DNA of 41,209 bases from Paracoccaceae bacterium (GTDB lineage Bacteria; Pseudomonadota; Alphaproteobacteria; Rhodobacterales; Rhodobacteraceae), in NCBI GenBank assembly GCA_023259435.1, contig JALRHZ010000008.1:1-41209 (forward strand). The letters run 5' to 3'. Position 1 is the first letter of the stretch, and every line of letters starts with the position of its first letter. Positions 7,863-16,068 of this stretch are shown here, one piece after another. The notes beneath the pieces were generated by a model. It searched no databases and was not told the origin of the DNA. It was given only the letters and a program-made list of their open reading frames with translations. The position numbers and the translations under genes are program-made.

Positions 7863-8032
7863 TAAGATCTCCTGCGTTTCGTGCAATTGCACGGCGTTTT
7901 GCCAATTTGGTATTTACCACATTTGTCACATTTGTTTGCTATCTTTTGAGTCATTTTCGGGAAACGCAGCTTGCCAAACATGGCAAGAACGCCCATCCCA
8001 ATCAAGAACAAGGTAACAATCTTGACTATCAT
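7862..8032 (-). CDS. Small Cys-rich single-helix membrane protein
   Basis: A 56-residue protein lies between the S49 peptidase and the antiporter genes. Residues 2-18 form one hydrophobic helix, followed by GKLRFPK, then CDKCGKYQIGKTPCNC, a compact CxxC...CxC cluster able to hold a metal, and a basic tail. The ATG lies two bases after the upstream TAG, and the stop overlaps the next ATG, so this is a tight operon member and unlikely to be a chance frame. I do not recognise a named family; similar short proteins occur, from memory, beside sohB-like genes in related bacteria. Function is unknown; a metal-binding accessory to the antiporter or protease is only a guess. Confidence 0.65.
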   Translation of the reverse strand: MIVKIVTLFLIGMGVLAMFGKLRFPKMTQKIANKCDKCGKYQIGKTPCNCTKRRRS

Positions 8033-8033
8033 T

Positions 8034-8840
8034 CTACAATCCAAACCGAGCGTAGGCTGTACGCTCTTCGATCAATGCAATAGCATCCTGAGCAAGAGAA
8101 AGACCAAATCGTTGTGCAATTGAACGTCTTTGCCCAAAGACGCGGAATTTCACTTTGTCCCCAAACATATCTTTCATAGTTGGAACAAGATGACCAATGT
8201 GATCGGCAAGGCCAACGTCGATGGCCTTTTGCCCCAACCAAATTTCACCTGTAAACAGATCTTGGTCGGAGGCGAGACGCCCCCCACGGCGCGAAGTGAC
8301 ATGCGTCTTGAAAACATCGTGGATTTGCTCAAGCGATCCTTTTAGACGTTCAACATCTTCGGGGTTTTCCGGACGAAACGGATCCAGCATAGATTTTGAT
8401 TTTCCTGCCGTATAAACGCGTCGCTCAAAACCTTGGCGGTTTAGGAATTCATGCGCGCCAAAAGACGCCGAAATCACGCCAATCGAGCCAACAATCGAAC
8501 TCTCGTCGAGATAGATTTTATCAGCAGCGCAGGCCAACCAATATCCACCAGAGGCCGCAACATCTTCGACAAAGGCATAGACAGGCACATCATGTTCCGC
8601 TGCCAATCGTCGGATGCGTGATCCGATCAACGACGATTGCACAGGCGAGCCACCTGGTGAGTTAATCACAAGGGCAACGGCACTGGGCTTGCCTTTGCGA
8701 AACGCCGCCTCAAGCAAAGGCGCGCAAGCCTGATCACTAATACCTGCACGCGGGCCATTGGCGATTACGCCTGACAGACGCACAACAGACACTGATTTAC
8801 GGTCTTTTCGGAATGGAAGTTTTAATCTCATAAAGCGCAT
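8034..8840 (-). CDS. S49-family serine peptidase (SohB/SppA-like)
   Basis: This protein carries the S49 core: VINSPGGSP near residue 75, the nucleophile region AASGGYWLACAADKIY, SSIVGSIGVI, and TAGKSKSMLDPF with the general-base lysine. S49 enzymes cut signal peptides or membrane proteins. At about 268 residues it matches the single-domain SohB class rather than the double-length SppA. The start is uncertain: ATG codons at 8840 and 8831 and a GTG at 8888 are in frame and none has a good ribosome site; I take 8840. There is no obvious membrane anchor, only a basic start. It heads the tight group with the Cys-rich protein and the antiporter. Confidence 0.85.
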   Translation of the reverse strand: MRFMRLKLPFRKDRKSVSVVRLSGVIANGPRAGISDQACAPLLEAAFRKGKPSAVALVINSPGGSPVQSSLIGSRIRRLAAEHDVPVYAFVEDVAASGGYWLACAADKIYLDESSIVGSIGVISASFGAHEFLNRQGFERRVYTAGKSKSMLDPFRPENPEDVERLKGSLEQIHDVFKTHVTSRRGGRLASDQDLFTGEIWLGQKAIDVGLADHIGHLVPTMKDMFGDKVKFRVFGQRRSIAQRFGLSLAQDAIALIEERTAYARFGL

Positions 8841-8901
8841 GTAGAATGCCGCGCACTTAGAAACAAGACACGCGACACGAATTGCCACAAATAAAACTTA
8901 T

Positions 8902-9663
8902 CTAGTTGCGGATACGCCAACCCGTTTTAAAGATCCAACCGATCGTCACCACGCATATGACCGTGAACAAAGAGATCGCCCCAAGGCTTGCGATCACAGG
9001 CACATCTGCCGCGCCAAAGAACGCCCACCGGAACCCGCTTATGAGATAGACGACGGGGTTAAACATTGTCACCCACTGCCAAAACGGGGGCAGCATTGAA
9101 ATTGAATAGAATGACCCGCCCAAAAATACCAATGGTGTCACGATTAATAACGGGACAAGCTGCAATTGCTCAAAATTTCCGGCCCAAATTCCAATGATAA
9201 ACCCTAGCAACGAAAAGGACAGGCACGTCAAAACCAAGAACAAAAGCATCGGCAAAGGGTGCAAAATGGTCAAATCTACAAACAAAGCAGATGTTCCCAA
9301 AATGACCAATCCAATGAACAGTGACTTGGTGGCCGCGGCCCCGACATATCCTATCGTAATCTCAAGGAACGTCACAGGCGCGGACAAAAGCTCATAGATG
9401 GTTCCGATGAACTTTGGAAAGTAAATTCCAAACGATCCGTTGGAAATGGACTGTGTCATCACCGACAACATAATCAATCCCGGAACGATAAACGCACCAT
9501 ATCCTATTCCATCAACCTCTTGGATGCGACTGCCGATCGCAGCACCAAACACCACAAAATACAATGAGGTCGAAATAACGGGAGAGATGAAACTTTGCGT
9601 CAACGTACGGAAAAAACGCGCCATTTCAAACAGATAAATCGCCTTGATCGCTGTCAGGTTCAT
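8902..9663 (-). CDS. ABC-2 type transporter permease
   Basis: This 253-residue protein has six predicted membrane segments and an N-terminal amphipathic start typical of ABC-2 permeases ([14 protein letters not shown]). The conserved loop [24 protein letters not shown] is present near residue 205. ABC-2 permeases export drugs, polysaccharides or lipids. The ATG overlaps the stop of the ATPase gene by 4 bases (ATGA), so the two are translated together and form one exporter. The substrate cannot be named. It resembles the NodJ/YadH type. Confidence 0.88.
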   Translation of the reverse strand: MNLTAIKAIYLFEMARFFRTLTQSFISPVISTSLYFVVFGAAIGSRIQEVDGIGYGAFIVPGLIMLSVMTQSISNGSFGIYFPKFIGTIYELLSAPVTFLEITIGYVGAAATKSLFIGLVILGTSALFVDLTILHPLPMLLFLVLTCLSFSLLGFIIGIWAGNFEQLQLVPLLIVTPLVFLGGSFYSISMLPPFWQWVTMFNPVVYLISGFRWAFFGAADVPVIASLGAISLFTVICVVTIGWIFKTGWRIRN

Positions 9664-10589
9664 GCCGTTTCCTCCTGCACCAAATTCACAAAAATTTCCT
9701 CTAAAGAAGACTGTTTGGTCTGCAGATCACGGAGGACAAGACCCGCACGCGAGACATCCGACAATAGTTTGGTAATACCAGTGCGGTCCGCTTTTACGTC
9801 GTATGAGTACACAAGTGCCGATCCATTTTGTGCGATCTGCAGATCATAGCTTGCCAAACCCTCAGGTATTTCCGTTACCGGAGCTTGTAATTCAATGATC
9901 ATCTGTTTTTGCCCAAGCCGCTCCATCAATTTGGCCTTATCCTCAACCAACAATAGCTGACCTTTGCTGATCACGCCGATACGGTCCGCGATGGCCTCGG
10001 CTTCTTCGATGTAATGCGTGGTTAGGATGATTGTCACACCTTGTTCTTTTAGACGCCCAACCACGTTCCACATGTCTTTGCGCAACTCAACATCCACACC
10101 TGCGGTTGGTTCATCTAAAAACAAGAGCCGCGGTTCATGGCTTAGGGCCTTTGCAATCAAGACACGGCGCTTCATGCCACCAGACAGCTCCATGATACGG
10201 CTATCTTTCTTGTCCCAAAGCGATAAGTCCCGCAAAATCTGTTCAATCAACGCATCATTTTTCGGTTTGCCAAATAACCCACGAGAAAATCGGACGGTGT
10301 TAATGACTTTCTCAAATGGCTCTAGGTTGATTTCCTGTGGCACAAGACCAATCAATGAACGTGCCGCGCGAAATTCGGCATAAATATCATGCCCCCCAAC
10401 GCGAACTGTCCCTGCGGTGGCATTGGTTATTCCGCAAATCGTGGAAATCAATGTTGTCTTTCCGGCCCCGTTCGGCCCCAAAAGAGCGAAAATTTCACCG
10501 CTTTCTACGTTTAAATCAACCCCTTTAAGGGCTTCAAAGCCTGAAGCATAGGATTTTTTCAAACCCTCAACTGACAAAATTTGGTCCAC
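9660..10589 (-). CDS. ABC-2 exporter ATP-binding protein
   Basis: An ATPase of about 309 residues with Walker A (GPNGAGKT), Q-loop (VPQEINL), signature (LSGGMKRR), Walker B ([10 protein letters not shown]) and switch His ([11 protein letters not shown]), followed by a 90-residue C-terminal extension usual for NodI/YadG types. It drives the permease encoded directly downstream. I choose the GTG at 10587-10589, seven bases after AAGGA; the GTG at 10595 is only one base from that site. The mRNA around this start can fold back on itself (see the inverted repeat at 10590-10627). Substrate unknown. Confidence 0.9.
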   Translation of the reverse strand: MDQILSVEGLKKSYASGFEALKGVDLNVESGEIFALLGPNGAGKTTLISTICGITNATAGTVRVGGHDIYAEFRAARSLIGLVPQEINLEPFEKVINTVRFSRGLFGKPKNDALIEQILRDLSLWDKKDSRIMELSGGMKRRVLIAKALSHEPRLLFLDEPTAGVDVELRKDMWNVVGRLKEQGVTIILTTHYIEEAEAIADRIGVISKGQLLLVEDKAKLMERLGQKQMIIELQAPVTEIPEGLASYDLQIAQNGSALVYSYDVKADRTGITKLLSDVSRAGLVLRDLQTKQSSLEEIFVNLVQEETA

Positions 10590-10627
10590 GGCCACATCCT
10601 TTCATTCTTACAAGATGATGTGTGGCC
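10590..10627. repeat. Inverted repeat spanning the ABC ATPase ribosome site
   Basis: GGCCACA (10590-10596) and TGTGGCC (10621-10627) are perfect inverted arms around 24 bases. In the minus-strand mRNA the right-hand arm lies between the AAGGA site and the GTG start, so the hairpin could mask the start. It lies in the gap between hemE and the ATPase gene. Confidence 0.4.
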
Positions 10628-10648
10628 AATTTTATCAGATGTCCAGAC

Positions 10649-11680
10649 CTAATTACCTGCGCGGACAGCCTCGATCATGAGATGAACATTCTCTGGATCT
10701 GCATCTGGTGTGATGCCATGACCTAAATTGAAAATATGTGGGCCGTTCTTGAGCGTCTCGACAATCCTACGCGTTTCCGAGACAAGCTCGGGCCCACCCG
10801 TGACCATGTGGGACGATTTCAAATTACCCTGCACGCATCCATCTGGCTGTACATGTTTGGCAACCCATTCTGGCGAAACACTATCGTCAACTGCGACGCA
10901 ATCCACCCCAGTGGCACGCGCAAACCCGATATAGTTGTCACCGGCTTGGCGCGGGAAACCAATTACTGGGACATGTGGATATTTCGCTTTTAGGGCTTTC
11001 GTAATCTTGCGGGCCGGTGCCAAAGCGTATTTGTCAAACGCCTCGCCTTTTAACGAGCCTGCCCAGCTGTCGAAAATTTTGACAACCTCTGCACCCGCCT
11101 CAATTTGCGCGGAGAGATAGTCAATCGTGCTATCAGTCAACAAATCAATAATCTGTTCAAACACGGCCAGATTTTCAGCCATAAGAGCATGCGCAGGACC
11201 TTGATCAGGTGTTCCCCGTCCCGCGATCATATAGGTGGCCACAGTCCAAGGTGCCCCCGCAAACCCGATCAATGTTGTCTCTTCCGGCAACTCCCGCGAC
11301 AAAATGCGTACAGTTTCGTAGACAGGATTTAGGGTCTCGTGGATATGATCAATCCCCTTCAACGCATCAAATTCGGCCTGCGTGGTAATAGTTGACAGGC
11401 GCGGCCCCTCGCCCGTGACAAACCACAGATCGGCCCCCAACGCCTGCGGAAGTAACAAGATATCAGCAAACAAAATTGCAGCATCAAACCCATATCGCCT
11501 AATCGGCTGCAAAGTCACTTCTGCCGCCAGCTCGCTGTTGTAACACAAGGATAGAAAATCTCCGGCTTCCGCACGGGTTGCGCGATATTCAGGCAAATAT
11601 CGTCCCGCTTGGCGCATCATCCAAATCGGCGGGGTCGCTTGCGTTTCTCCTGCCAAAGCACGTAAAATCTTCTTTGTCAT
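10649..11680 (-). CDS. hemE: Uroporphyrinogen decarboxylase
   Basis: This 343-residue cytosolic enzyme removes four carboxyl groups from uroporphyrinogen III to give coproporphyrinogen III, the branch to heme. It carries the N-terminal signature [20 protein letters not shown] (the Arg residues hold the substrate), [12 protein letters not shown], and [13 protein letters not shown] near residue 140, and ends with the usual [15 protein letters not shown]. Length is normal. AGGAG precedes the ATG. It is divergent from hemC across 109 bases, so two steps of the same pathway may share a control region. hemF and hemN, the next step, are also in this window. Confidence 0.97.
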   Translation of the reverse strand: MTKKILRALAGETQATPPIWMMRQAGRYLPEYRATRAEAGDFLSLCYNSELAAEVTLQPIRRYGFDAAILFADILLLPQALGADLWFVTGEGPRLSTITTQAEFDALKGIDHIHETLNPVYETVRILSRELPEETTLIGFAGAPWTVATYMIAGRGTPDQGPAHALMAENLAVFEQIIDLLTDSTIDYLSAQIEAGAEVVKIFDSWAGSLKGEAFDKYALAPARKITKALKAKYPHVPVIGFPRQAGDNYIGFARATGVDCVAVDDSVSPEWVAKHVQPDGCVQGNLKSSHMVTGGPELVSETRRIVETLKNGPHIFNLGHGITPDADPENVHLMIEAVRAGN

Positions 11681-11730
11681 GTGTTCGCTCCTCTTGGCCC
11701 CTTTGTCTTGTCTCCTTCGTCATGGCATGG

Positions 11731-11742
11731 GACATTAATGTC
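11731..11742. promoter_or_regulatory. Palindrome between hemE and hemC
   Basis: GACATTAATGTC is a perfect 12-base palindrome in the middle of the 109-base divergent gap. On the minus strand it overlaps TTGACA, a -35-like element that could serve hemE. A regulator site is plausible but no known motif matches. Confidence 0.35.
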
Positions 11743-11789
11743 AAGTAATCTCTCTTGTAATGCAAAAAAACCGCGACTAAAGGTAGCTC

Positions 11790-12740
11790 ATGTCTATAGA
11801 ACTTCCCAATCCGCATAATCCCTTGAAAATCGGCACACGAGGCTCTCCGCTTGCCTTGGCACAAGCCTATGAGACACGCGCGCGCTTGATGTCAGCATTC
11901 GACTTGCCCGAACAGGCGTTCGAAATCGTTGTGATCAAAACGACAGGGGATCGCATCTTGGATCGCCCTCTAAAAGAGATCGGCGGCAAAGGGCTGTTTA
12001 CCAAAGAAATCGAAGAAGACTTGCTGTCTGGCAAAATCGACATCGCCGTTCATTCAATGAAGGACATGCCAACCCTTCAACCGGACGGCCTTTTGCTGGA
12101 CACCTATCTGCCGCGTGAAGATGTGCGCGATGCCTTTATTTCGCAAAAGTTCGACACTCTGTCCGATCTTCCATCAGGCACAGTTGTTGGCACATCATCA
12201 TTACGCCGCAAAGCGCAGCTTATGTACACCCGCCCCGATCTTGTTGTCGTCGAATTTCGCGGTAACGTTCAAACGCGGCTCCAAAAACTCAACGATGGCG
12301 TTGCGGCCTGTACCTTCTTGGCGGTCGCTGGCCTCAATCGTCTAGACAAAAGCGATATAATCACTTCGGCCATAGAAACCAACGAAATGCTCCCCGCAGT
12401 CGCGCAAGGCGCAATCGGCATCGAACGGCGCGCGGACGACACACGCACTGCCCACATGCTGGACGCGATCCATCACATCGAAACGGGGCAACGGTTGGCG
12501 GCAGAACGCGCCTTTTTGGCCGCTCTGGACGGATCGTGCGAAACTCCGATTGCAGGTCTTGCCGAGCTTTCCGGCAACACGTTGCGATTACGTGGCGAAG
12601 TTCTGCGCCCCGATGGCTCCGAGCGCCTCACAATAGATCAAACCGCACCGATAGAAGATGGGGCAAAATTAGGCACCGAGCTTGCCAAGATACTTCTAGA
12701 CCAAGCCGGACCAAACTTCTTCTCTTGGCATACCACCTAA
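11790..12740 (+). CDS. hemC: Hydroxymethylbilane synthase (porphobilinogen deaminase)
   Basis: This 316-residue cytosolic enzyme joins four porphobilinogens into hydroxymethylbilane. It shows the N-terminal KIGTRGSPLALAQA, KTTGDRILDRPL, the catalytic stretch GKGLFTKEIEEDL and HSMKDMPT, GTSSLRRKAQL, and the cofactor loop LDGSCETPIAG, where Cys250 carries the dipyrromethane cofactor. All key residues are present and length is normal. The ATG follows a weak AAGG site. It is divergent from hemE and is followed by a G-rich hairpin region shared with the converging FAD-oxidase gene. Confidence 0.97.
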   Translation: MSIELPNPHNPLKIGTRGSPLALAQAYETRARLMSAFDLPEQAFEIVVIKTTGDRILDRPLKEIGGKGLFTKEIEEDLLSGKIDIAVHSMKDMPTLQPDGLLLDTYLPREDVRDAFISQKFDTLSDLPSGTVVGTSSLRRKAQLMYTRPDLVVVEFRGNVQTRLQKLNDGVAACTFLAVAGLNRLDKSDIITSAIETNEMLPAVAQGAIGIERRADDTRTAHMLDAIHHIETGQRLAAERAFLAALDGSCETPIAGLAELSGNTLRLRGEVLRPDGSERLTIDQTAPIEDGAKLGTELAKILLDQAGPNFFSWHTT

Positions 12741-12763
12741 TTCGCCCATTCTTCATTTTTTGT

Positions 12764-12803
12764 CTAAAAATATCTTGCGGGGGTTTGGGGGTGCAAAACC
12801 CGC
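12764..12803 (-). terminator. G/C-rich hairpin with T-tract between hemC and the FAD oxidase
   Basis: On the minus strand GCGGGT(T)TT pairs with AAACCCCCGC (12777-12803) with a small bulge, followed by AAGATATTTTTAGA. This fits an intrinsic terminator for the FAD-oxidase gene ending at 12829. On the plus strand the same hairpin follows hemC but lacks a clean T-tract. G-rich elements of this look are common after genes in Roseobacters, from memory. Confidence 0.55.
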
Positions 12804-12828
12804 AACACGTTCACACGAACAAACCACC

Positions 12829-14241
12829 CTACTCCGGTAAAACCTTGCCAGGATTCATTATATTCTTTGGATCCAAAGCAGATTTGATTGCGCGCATAAC
12901 GTTTAACGCTGCGGATAATTTGCGCCGCGCCATTGAGGGCCGTTTCCCAAGTCCGATCCCATGCTCTGCAGAAAAACTTCCGCCAAGTTCAGCAACCAAA
13001 TCCTCAACAGCTTCCATGATGTCGTTCTTTACCCCGTCATCGTCCACATTTGGCCAAACAACGTAATGGATATTTCCATCTCCCAGATGGGCAACATACA
13101 TGGTTTTTGCCTCGGGCCAGGTTTCGGCGATCTGCGCATCCATTGTCTCGATGAAATAGCCGACCTTATCCACAGGAACTGCAATGTCATTATTAACCAA
13201 AGGGGTGGTTTTTAACGAAATTTCAGCCGCAGCTTCACGAACCTCCCACATTGCTTGCCGTTGCGTCTCATTCTGGGCGATTGATGCATCCAAAATCGTG
13301 CCTTCCTCCAAATACTGCGCAAGGATTGCCTCGATATTCTGGTTCAAGGGACGGGTCCCATCTTCCTGCTCATGAGCCAGCTCAGAGATTGTAGTGCCCA
13401 TTTCGACAAGGATGTTCACGGCATATATTTGCTCAAACGTTGGCCGCAGCTCGGGTCGTAGCTCTTGGAAGGCACGCATATAAGCGGCTGGCATATATTC
13501 ATACGCCTCGACTGCTCCTCCGGTTTCTTTTTGCAAACGGTGCAAGATGCGCAATGCTGATCCGAGGTCAGGCACAGCAATCATTGCCGTCGCATAGGCC
13601 AAAGGTCGTTCCACCAAGGTCAAGCAAGCGGCCGTAATGATGCCCAAGGTTCCTTCGGACCCGATCATAAGGTCCCGCAGGTCATAGCCTGAGTTGTCCT
13701 TATGCAGCTCGGTCATCAGATCCAGAATTTCGCCGTTTGGCAATACGACCTCAATCCCAAGGCATAAATCACGCATATTGCCATACTTCAAAACATTGGA
13801 CCCACCCGCGTTTGTCCCCAACATTCCACCAATTCGGGCGGACCCTTTGGCGCCGAATGTCATTGGAAAAATCAATCCGTGCTCTTCCGCTGCTGCATGT
13901 AGCTGGGCAAGAATAACTCCCGCTTCCAAAACGACCACACGGGCATCCGGACGCAAAGACCGAATTTTTGTCATGCGATCCAAAGCAATAATCAGACCGC
14001 CGTGCGTCTGAGTGGCCCCAGTCAAGCCTGTGTTCCCAGACATGGCCACAACAGGAATTTCATGTTCGTACGCCAAGGCAACGATACGGGACACTTCCTT
14101 TGTCGAGACGGGGCGCACGACAGCCAAAGGAGATGAGATATATGCGCCCGTCCAATCACGGTCATAACCTGCCATATCGGCGCCGGTCAGAACCCAAGGT
14201 TCTCCGACAATGTCACGCAGCTGAGTTAAAACGTTATCCAT
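12829..14241 (-). CDS. FAD-linked oxidase, D-2-hydroxyacid dehydrogenase type
   Basis: This 470-residue flavoenzyme belongs to the GlcD/D-lactate/D-2-hydroxyglutarate dehydrogenase group. The FAD-binding PCMH domain shows VVRPVSTKEVS, VVAMSGNTGLTGA, GAKGSARIGGMLGTNAGGSNVLKYGNM (in part) and IGSEGTLGIITAA. The C-terminal oxidase domain carries HLGDGNIHY and SAEHGIGLGKR, which include the metal or substrate-binding His residues. It likely oxidises a D-2-hydroxyacid and passes electrons to the quinone pool or an electron-transfer flavoprotein. No Fe-S domain is fused. The exact substrate is open; the overall length fits D-2-hydroxyglutarate or D-lactate enzymes. It lies 58 bases downstream of hemF. 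Confidence 0.88.
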   Translation of the reverse strand: MDNVLTQLRDIVGEPWVLTGADMAGYDRDWTGAYISSPLAVVRPVSTKEVSRIVALAYEHEIPVVAMSGNTGLTGATQTHGGLIIALDRMTKIRSLRPDARVVVLEAGVILAQLHAAAEEHGLIFPMTFGAKGSARIGGMLGTNAGGSNVLKYGNMRDLCLGIEVVLPNGEILDLMTELHKDNSGYDLRDLMIGSEGTLGIITAACLTLVERPLAYATAMIAVPDLGSALRILHRLQKETGGAVEAYEYMPAAYMRAFQELRPELRPTFEQIYAVNILVEMGTTISELAHEQEDGTRPLNQNIEAILAQYLEEGTILDASIAQNETQRQAMWEVREAAAEISLKTTPLVNNDIAVPVDKVGYFIETMDAQIAETWPEAKTMYVAHLGDGNIHYVVWPNVDDDGVKNDIMEAVEDLVAELGGSFSAEHGIGLGKRPSMARRKLSAALNVMRAIKSALDPKNIMNPGKVLPE

Positions 14242-14299
14242 CTCTATCTCCCGTTCTTACACCACTGTGACGTGATGCGGAAACAGGATCAAGAAAAGA

Positions 14300-15193
14300 T
14301 CAAACCCATTTCGCCAAAGGAGGTAGCGACATCAAGACGGCATTTGCATCATGGCCTGTTTCCAAGCCAAATTTAGTACCTCGATCATAGACCAGATTGT
14401 ATTCGGCATATAACCCACGATGCACAAGCTGGGCATCTTTGTCTGCATCGGTCCAGTCTTGCACACGGCGTTTTTCAACAAGCGGTACATACGCAGGCAA
14501 AAATGCCCGTCCAATATCTTGGGTCAAAGCAAAGTCAGCAGACCAGTCACCCGTGCATCTGTCATCCATGAAAATCCCCCCCACGCCGCGTGCGCGGCCG
14601 CGATGCGGGACGTAAAAATACTCATCCGCCCATGCCTTGAGTTCTGGATATAAGTCCGCGCCATGCGGATCAAGATGCTCTTGTTGGGTGGCATGAAAAT
14701 GTGCGGTATCTTCGTCGTACTCCAAACATGGATTAAGATCCGAGCCCCCACCAAACCACCATGCATGCGGCGTCCAGAACATGCGTGTGTTCATGTGCAC
14801 CGCAGGGCAATGGGGGTTTTGCATATGCGCAACCAGACTGATACCACTTGCCCAGAACCTTGGGTCGTCATTCATCCCCTCAATTCCCTTGCGGGCAGCC
14901 ATGGCCGCCTGTGCCCGTGGATTTAGGGTTCCGTACACGGTTGATACATTTACGCCAACCTTTTCGAACACACGCCCGCCGCGCATGACGCTCATCAACC
15001 CGCCACCGGCATCCTCGCCTGTGTCGGAATGACGCTTTGTCTCGGTCACTTCGAACTTGCCAGACGGTTGATCTGAGAACGGCCCCGACTGGTGGCTTTC
15101 TTCAAGCGCTATAAAGGCAGCAACTATTTCGTCTCGCAAGGCTCGAAACCACGCGCTTGCCTGCGCCTTTTCAGAATCCATTTGTCCGGTCAT
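14300..15193 (-). CDS. hemF: Oxygen-dependent coproporphyrinogen III oxidase
   Basis: This 297-residue enzyme converts coproporphyrinogen III to protoporphyrinogen IX with O2. It has the HemF signatures GGGLMSVMRGG, EKVGVNVSTVYG, PAVHMNTRMFW, WWFGGGSDLNP and YFYVPHRGRARGVGGIFMD. I take the ATG at 15191-15193 because homologues are about 300 residues and the region upstream to 15247 has no family match; its AGAGAG ribosome site is modest. It follows the degenerate SDR gene by 59 bases. The oxygen-independent enzyme HemN is encoded at 29006, so the cell can make heme with or without oxygen. Confidence 0.96.
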   Translation of the reverse strand: MTGQMDSEKAQASAWFRALRDEIVAAFIALEESHQSGPFSDQPSGKFEVTETKRHSDTGEDAGGGLMSVMRGGRVFEKVGVNVSTVYGTLNPRAQAAMAARKGIEGMNDDPRFWASGISLVAHMQNPHCPAVHMNTRMFWTPHAWWFGGGSDLNPCLEYDEDTAHFHATQQEHLDPHGADLYPELKAWADEYFYVPHRGRARGVGGIFMDDRCTGDWSADFALTQDIGRAFLPAYVPLVEKRRVQDWTDADKDAQLVHRGLYAEYNLVYDRGTKFGLETGHDANAVLMSLPPLAKWV

Positions 15194-15252
15194 GCCAATC
15201 TCTCTTTTTGTTTTGAGAGTGATGCCAAGCCAAGTTGACCCTGTCAATACGG

Positions 15253-16047
15253 CTAGTGGGCCGAAGTTTCCACAGTGTCGATGATACCTCTTCCACCATC
15301 AAGGCTTATGATTTGGCCGGTCATAAACTGCGCCGCGTCTGACGCAAGATATTGAACCGTCTCCGCCAATTCATGTGCCGAGGCAATGCGGCCCAAGGGC
15401 GTCGCCTGTTCTATGATATCCCGATCTTTTGGGGTGTCTTTCAAATGCGCTTGTAAACTGGCGGACATAACTGATCCAAATGCCACAGCATTTACGCGTA
15501 TCCCATGTTCGGCAAACGCAACTGCCAAAGAGCGTGTCATTTGCTCAAGCGCTGCGGTGGACATAGAATATGCCAACAAATCCGGACGCGTAAGCCGCGC
15601 CGCAAGAGACGACAAATTTACAATTGATCCACAGGTCTTTTGCCCTTCGGACTGTTTGATCATCCGCTTGGCAACCTGTTGGGACAATCTAAGGCTGGTC
15701 CGAACATTCTGCTCGATCAGATCATCCACACTGGTATCATCGTTATCCAACGGATCGGTTGTTAGAACCTGTCTGGATGCGTTGACCAGAATATCGACAC
15801 CGTCGAACGCATCAATCGTGGCAGATAATAGATTTGCGATGGTCAACCGCTCTCGTAAATCACCCGCAAAATAGGCAACATTATCTTGGTCATTCAGGTC
15901 TTGAATCTCGCGCTTTAGATTGTCCTCGTCCATGTCGGCAAACATGACATTTGCGCCCTGTTCAACAAAATGACGCGCAATCGCCAACCCGATCCCGTTT
16001 GCAGCTCCGGTAATGATTGCTGTTTTACCGTCTAATGAAAACGACAT
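15253..16047 (-). CDS. SDR-family protein lacking the catalytic lysine
   Basis: This 264-residue protein has the NAD-binding TGAANGIG (13-20) and the C-terminal TGQIISLDGG of classical short-chain dehydrogenases. Two key sites are altered. The NNAG motif reads NASR at 89-92, and the YxxxK motif reads YSMST, with Tyr160 but Thr164 in place of Lys. A Ser is present (NLSS, 144-147). The reading frame is intact, so this is not simple decay. It may have changed chemistry or bind a nucleotide without catalysis. AGGGGA precedes the ATG. It sits between the rsmC-like gene and hemF. Substrate unknown. Confidence 0.8.
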   Translation of the reverse strand: MSFSLDGKTAIITGAANGIGLAIARHFVEQGANVMFADMDEDNLKREIQDLNDQDNVAYFAGDLRERLTIANLLSATIDAFDGVDILVNASRQVLTTDPLDNDDTSVDDLIEQNVRTSLRLSQQVAKRMIKQSEGQKTCGSIVNLSSLAARLTRPDLLAYSMSTAALEQMTRSLAVAFAEHGIRVNAVAFGSVMSASLQAHLKDTPKDRDIIEQATPLGRIASAHELAETVQYLASDAAQFMTGQIISLDGGRGIIDTVETSAH

Positions 16048-16068
16048 TCGCGGTCCCCTTTTCTAACG

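Noticed and set aside
10649-12740. Chromosome origin at hemE, as in Caulobacter
   Set aside because: The hemE-hemC gap is only 109 bases, with no DnaA boxes seen; the only box-like cluster is upstream of uvrC.
12536-13066. A 176-codon plus-strand open frame across the hemC 3' end
   Set aside because: It overlaps hemC and the FAD-oxidase gene, both firmly assigned, and has no ribosome site or motif.
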